A DNA stretch of 9,280 bases from the NCBI GenBank assembly GCA_021797025.1, contig JAKAAK010000118.1, forward strand, positions 1-9,280. Direction: 5' to 3'. The translations under genes were made by a program, and so were the position numbers. Each line of letters starts with the position of its first letter. Position 1 is the stretch's first letter. This DNA is from Thermoplasmata archaeon. Lineage in GTDB: Archaea; Thermoplasmatota; Thermoplasmata; Thermoplasmatales; Thermoplasmataceae. A model generated the notes under the pieces. It worked only from the letters and a program-made list of their open reading frames with translations, was not told where the DNA came from and made no database searches. Below, piece by piece: positions 6,877 through 9,280 of the stretch.

Positions 6877-6905
6877 TAATCACTATATAGTTATTGCGGT
6901 GATTA
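6877..6905. promoter_or_regulatory. Candidate operator: 7-base inverted repeat over the regulator promoter
   Basis: TAATCAC at 6877-6883 and GTGATTA at 6899-6905 are exact reverse complements, separated by 15 bases. Their centres are 22 bases apart, about two helix turns, so a dimeric protein could contact both arms from one face. The regulator's TATA box lies between the arms, so binding would be expected to block its transcription; the site also lies about 60-90 bases upstream of the dehydrogenase promoter. Assignment to the HTH_10 protein is inferred from position. Confidence 0.4.
6883..6890 (-). promoter_or_regulatory. TATA box of the regulator gene
   Basis: The self-complementary octamer CTATATAG is centred 27 bases before the ATG at 6860, the expected distance for a leaderless archaeal gene. 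Confidence 0.5.
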
Positions 6906-6963
6906 CTTAAATATAAAGTTAGGCATTAAGCCAAATATCATTGAAAATGGAACGTATATACAC

Positions 6964-6978
6964 AAATATTAAAATATG
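6964..6978 (+). promoter_or_regulatory. TATA-like promoter of the dehydrogenase operon
   Basis: The AT-rich run AAATATTAAAATATG is centred about 27 bases before the ATG at 6998. There is no Shine-Dalgarno site, so the first gene of the operon is probably translated leaderless. Confidence 0.45.
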
Positions 6979-6997
6979 TCTATAGAGTTTTAATACT

Positions 6998-8035
6998 ATG
7001 AACTGTAATGCAATGGTGCTTGAAGATTTTAACAGGCCCCTGGTAAAAAAATCAATAGAAATCAAGGAACCTGTGGGTGAGGAGGTAGTCATAAAAATTC
7101 TTGCTGCCGGGATGTGTGGGACTGATCTTGGAATTTCAAGGGGGATTGAGCTGAAACCCGGTTTTAAATTACCCATGGTGCTTGGGCACGAAAATGTTGG
7201 AAAAATAATAAGCACTGGCACCAATGTTAAAAATTTTAATATTGGAGATATCGTTGCAGTTTATCCTGCATGGGGATGTGGAAATTGCAGATGGTGCCAT
7301 AATGGTTTCCCAAATCTATGCCCATATCAAACAACACCCGGGCAGACAGGCTATAATGGAGGATATGCTGAGTATATGATGGTTCCCAGTTACAGATGGC
7401 TCTACAATATAGGTAAACTAAAACCCGTTGATATTGCACCCCTTGTGGACGCTGGGACAACGTCCATGGGTGCCGTTTTGAAAATTTTGCCGTCTCTATT
7501 ACCATCATCTACTGTGATTATTAATGGAATTGGTGGAATTGCTACATACGCGGTTCAAATTCTCAGGGCTTTAGCCCCTTATGTACGGATAATAGCGGTA
7601 TCAAGAAAACCAGAACATCTTCAATTTGCCAGTAAACTCGGAGCCGACATAGCTATCACGCCAGCAGAGCTTCCGGAACTTATAGATAAAGAAACGCATG
7701 GAAGTGGTGTAGATGCTGCTATAGACCTTGTTTCTACGGCTGATACAATCCCGCTCTTAAACAAATTGCTCACAGTAAATGGTAAATTGGTACTTGTTGG
7801 CGCATATGGGAGCAGTGCACCTATAGACGTATTTCCAACAATGGTCTACCAGCACTCAATTATGGGCAGCAATTATGGAACATATGAGAACATGGTTGAT
7901 GTGATAAACATGTATGCGAGGAAATTTATTAAAAGCTATGTTGTTAAACGGCAACTTGAGGAAGCAAATAAAGGTTTGATGGATATGGCTTCTGGAGTTA
8001 TAATTGGCAGGCAGGTTATAGTTCAAAATGAATGA
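6998..8035 (+). CDS. Zinc-dependent medium-chain alcohol/sugar dehydrogenase
   Basis: A 345-residue cytoplasmic oxidoreductase of the zinc-containing medium-chain dehydrogenase family. The N-terminal GroES-like domain carries the catalytic zinc ligands C40 (GMCGTD) and H64-E65 (GHEN), with D151 (LVDAGTT) as the probable further ligand, and a complete structural zinc site C94, C97, C100 and C108. The Rossmann domain has NGIGGIA (176-182), in which the third glycine of GxGxxG is alanine. At the end of the second strand AVSRK (200-204) replaces the usual acidic residue with Ser-Arg, which favours NADP over NAD. Length is normal. Related archaeal enzymes oxidise aldoses to lactones or act on alcohols and keto-deoxy sugars; the adjacent lactonase-like gene makes a sugar 1-dehydrogenase attractive but unproved. 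It is the first gene of a two-gene operon and divergent from the regulator. Confidence 0.9.
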   Translation: MNCNAMVLEDFNRPLVKKSIEIKEPVGEEVVIKILAAGMCGTDLGISRGIELKPGFKLPMVLGHENVGKIISTGTNVKNFNIGDIVAVYPAWGCGNCRWCHNGFPNLCPYQTTPGQTGYNGGYAEYMMVPSYRWLYNIGKLKPVDIAPLVDAGTTSMGAVLKILPSLLPSSTVIINGIGGIATYAVQILRALAPYVRIIAVSRKPEHLQFASKLGADIAITPAELPELIDKETHGSGVDAAIDLVSTADTIPLLNKLLTVNGKLVLVGAYGSSAPIDVFPTMVYQHSIMGSNYGTYENMVDVINMYARKFIKSYVVKRQLEEANKGLMDMASGVIIGRQVIVQNE

Positions 8036-8042
8036 AGGTGAT
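8034..8042 (+). promoter_or_regulatory. Shine-Dalgarno site deciding the start at 8046
   Basis: GAAGGTGAT at 8034-8042 matches the archaeal 16S anti-Shine-Dalgarno sequence (AGGAGGTGAT) over nearly its full length and sits three bases before the ATG at 8046, with the GGTG core five bases away. It cannot serve the in-frame ATG at 8028, which lies before it. Confidence 0.65.
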
Positions 8043-8045
8043 AAA

Positions 8046-8822
8046 ATGGTAGATATATTTAGTATAAAATTGATAAAAGTGGGAGAGCATACGGTGCCAT
8101 CTCCACTTGCGTACTTTATGAAGGATTTTAATAAGTATGAAAAACTTGTTTTTCATGTGGCATTAATCAATGCTGGTGGAGAGAAAATAATATTGAATAC
8201 AGGGATGCCCGTCGATATGCGGCCACTGTTACAGCACTGGAAAAATACAGACCCGGGCATAAAAGCGGTAAAATTTGAGGAATTTAACAAAGCATCGTAT
8301 TTTTCTGCAATGGGTTTTGACCCTGATTCAGTAGATCACGTGATCTTATCCCCTCTTGTTTCCTATGCAACTGGCAATCTGGATATGTTCAAAAATGCAC
8401 GCATACATTTCTCAAAAACCGGATGGGAACAGATAATGAATAAAAATCCACTTGAAGTGATGCCAGAAAAGGAGATAAATTTTCCAGATTCTATTTTAAA
8501 GCCACTGGTAACCGACTGGTGGGAAAGGGTTAATTTGCTTGAGGATGAGGATAAAATAAACAACTCCATCAAAGTAATAAGAACTGGCGGCCATCATTTC
8601 AGTTCCATGCTTGTCATTGTTGATACGGAGATAGGAAAAGTTGGGCTCACAGATTCATTTTTCACCTATAAAAATTTAGAGGGGCATATACCTATCGGTG
8701 TTGGGGTTGACCTTCGAGAATCCATTAACTCCATAAAAATTGCTGAAGAAAAATGTGATATAATAATTCCGATGCTGGACCAGAATTTGACCCAAAAGTA
8801 TCAGAATGGCATTATAGTTTAG
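8046..8822 (+). CDS. Metallo-beta-lactamase-fold lactonase-like protein with a degenerate metal site
   Basis: A 258-residue protein that follows the layout of N-acyl-homoserine-lactonase-type MBL-fold hydrolases: LNTGMP (50-55) for DTGMP, GFDPDSVDHVILS (90-102) before the metal motif, TGGHHFSS (180-187) for TPGHxxGS, and LTDSFF (201-206) for LTxDxxY. The HxHxDH motif should follow ILS, but the sequence is ILSPLVSYATG: the four ligands become P103, V105, Y107 and A108. The final GHD histidine is L244 (MLD). Only H183 and D203 of the usual ligands remain, and the catalytic-loop tyrosine is F206. The frame is intact and well translated in appearance, so this is a conserved-looking gene, not obvious decay. 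A normal two-metal site cannot form. It is the second gene of the dehydrogenase operon, starting 10 bases after it. An ATG at 8028 would add six residues and overlap the dehydrogenase end; 8046 is preferred because of its ribosome site. Confidence 0.78.
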   Translation: MVDIFSIKLIKVGEHTVPSPLAYFMKDFNKYEKLVFHVALINAGGEKIILNTGMPVDMRPLLQHWKNTDPGIKAVKFEEFNKASYFSAMGFDPDSVDHVILSPLVSYATGNLDMFKNARIHFSKTGWEQIMNKNPLEVMPEKEINFPDSILKPLVTDWWERVNLLEDEDKINNSIKVIRTGGHHFSSMLVIVDTEIGKVGLTDSFFTYKNLEGHIPIGVGVDLRESINSIKIAEEKCDIIIPMLDQNLTQKYQNGIIV

Positions 8823-8830
8823 TTAAATTA

Positions 8831-9280
8831 TTATTTTCCTTTACTAAGATAATTTTTTAAATGAAGAAGAAAGCTTAAAAGGTAATAGTCACTGTATATT
8901 AGATCCGCATTTGTTGCTACGTTTCTTGGTTTGTCAAAACATCCGTGATTTAAAATGTAATTCTGCATAGAAGAATCAATATAAGGGGTAAATGAATAAA
9001 AAATCTCTCTTAAGAGTTCCTCGTCCTGTGTCCCCTGATTGAATAGCATTATAATATAAGACTCTGCTAAAATTGCAAGTGCAGATGTATCCAGTGGCGG
9101 AAGGGTTGCCATCGGTGCATCTAAATCGTAAAAAGGCACCATGCTGGAATTATTATTATTTTTTAAATAGAAATTTAAGGCCTGTAAATAAATCCTCTGG
9201 TACTCTGGATTGTGTGTGTGCCTGTATCCGTATGCGAGTGCAAGGAGGAACCACGCCTGGCCCCGCGACCATGTGGAATC
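8831..9280 (-). CDS. GH88 unsaturated glucuronyl hydrolase, C-terminal part (cut by window edge)
   Basis: The frame is open from the right edge to the TAA at 8833-8831, giving the last 149 residues; the true start lies outside the window. The fragment begins DSTWSRGQAW, the conserved (W-x-RGQAW) block of GH88 unsaturated glucuronyl hydrolases, followed by a Y-x(n)-T-x-N-x-x-Y helix pair, VPFYDLDAP (48-56), PLDTSALAIL (62-71) for the family's DSSA segment, and a C-terminal SDYYLLSFLLHL matching GDYYFLEAL. These are helices of an (alpha/alpha)6 barrel. The family removes 4,5-unsaturated uronic acids left by polysaccharide lyases. With a usual length of about 370 residues, roughly 60 percent is missing, including both catalytic aspartates, so activity cannot be judged. 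RGQAW favours GH88 over GH105 (RGNGW). It is convergent with the lactonase-like gene, 8 bases apart. Confidence 0.82.
   Translation of the reverse strand, partial: DSTWSRGQAWFLLALAYGYRHTHNPEYQRIYLQALNFYLKNNNNSSMVPFYDLDAPMATLPPLDTSALAILAESYIIMLFNQGTQDEELLREIFYSFTPYIDSSMQNYILNHGCFDKPRNVATNADLIYSDYYLLSFLLHLKNYLSKGK
8851..8859 (+). terminator. T-rich stretch after the dehydrogenase operon
   Basis: AATTTTTTA at 8851-8859, preceded by shorter T-runs at 8833-8842, lies within 40 bases of the lactonase-like stop codon. It could end the rightward transcript. It is inside the coding end of the convergent GH88 gene. Confidence 0.35.

Noticed and set aside
6919..7508. Leftward open frames at 6919-7224 and 7236-7508
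   Set aside because: They are antisense to the zinc-binding domain of the dehydrogenase, whose frame is unambiguous.
8028..8045. ATG at 8028 as start of the lactonase-like gene
   Set aside because: It overlaps the dehydrogenase end, has no ribosome site before it, and the GAAGGTGAT site points to the ATG at 8046.
8363..8572. Leftward 69-residue open frame
   Set aside because: It is antisense to the lactonase-like gene and has a Ser/Phe-rich translation typical of a shadow.
8831..9142. A complete 103-residue gene starting at the ATG at 9142
   Set aside because: The same frame is open to the right edge and its upstream part encodes the GH88 block WSRGQAW, so 9142 is an internal Met.
1..9280. 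CRISPR array, insertion sequence or integrase
   Set aside because: No regularly spaced repeats, no recognisable transposase or integrase, and no paired terminal repeats were seen on either strand.

Overview
The window looks like chromosomal DNA of an acidophilic archaeon, most likely one of the Thermoplasmatales (Ferroplasma, Acidiplasma or Cuniculiplasma type). The DNA is AT-rich and genes favour ATA, AGA and AGG codons. Most genes carry an AT-rich TATA-like box about 22-35 bases before the ATG and have no Shine-Dalgarno site, which means leaderless or nearly leaderless mRNAs. The one gene inside an operon instead has a clear GGTGAT ribosome site. The regulator belongs to the archaeal bacterio-opsin-activator HTH_10 type. 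The assignment rests on these traits only; no rRNA or other marker gene is present.

Layout. 1-108: possible beginning of a leftward gene cut by the left edge. 109-1273: no intact gene, but leftward open stretches that read like decayed coding sequence, one with an in-frame TGA. 1274-2710 (+): sugar-porter-type MFS transporter. 2711-3239: intergenic, with another leftward open fragment. 3240-3671 (+): MaoC-type hot-dog hydratase. 3668-4849 (-): CaiB/BaiF family III CoA-transferase, meeting the hydratase tail to tail with a 4-base overlap. 4948-6054 (-): mandelate-racemase-type enolase-superfamily enzyme, probably a sugar-acid dehydratase. 6162-6860 (-): HTH_10 regulator. 6998-8035 (+): zinc-dependent medium-chain dehydrogenase, followed after 10 bases by 8046-8822 (+), a metallo-beta-lactamase-fold lactonase-like protein that has lost most of its metal ligands. 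8831-9280 (-): C-terminal 149 residues of a GH88 unsaturated glucuronyl hydrolase, cut by the right edge.

How it may fit together (inference). Transporter, dehydrogenase, lactonase-like protein, dehydratase and glucuronyl hydrolase are the usual parts list of an oxidative sugar or uronic-acid pathway: release or import of a sugar, oxidation to a lactone, ring opening, dehydration to a 2-keto-3-deoxy acid. The regulator sits between the dehydratase and the dehydrogenase operon and is divergent from the latter; an inverted repeat over its own TATA box is a candidate operator. The CoA-transferase and MaoC hydratase suggest a CoA-thioester branch for a downstream carboxylic acid, though no lyase is in the window to close it. 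The most unusual item is the lactonase-like protein: its HxHxDH motif is replaced by P, V, Y and A, and the last histidine by L, so it is either a metal-free enzyme with a new mechanism or a non-catalytic partner of the dehydrogenase.
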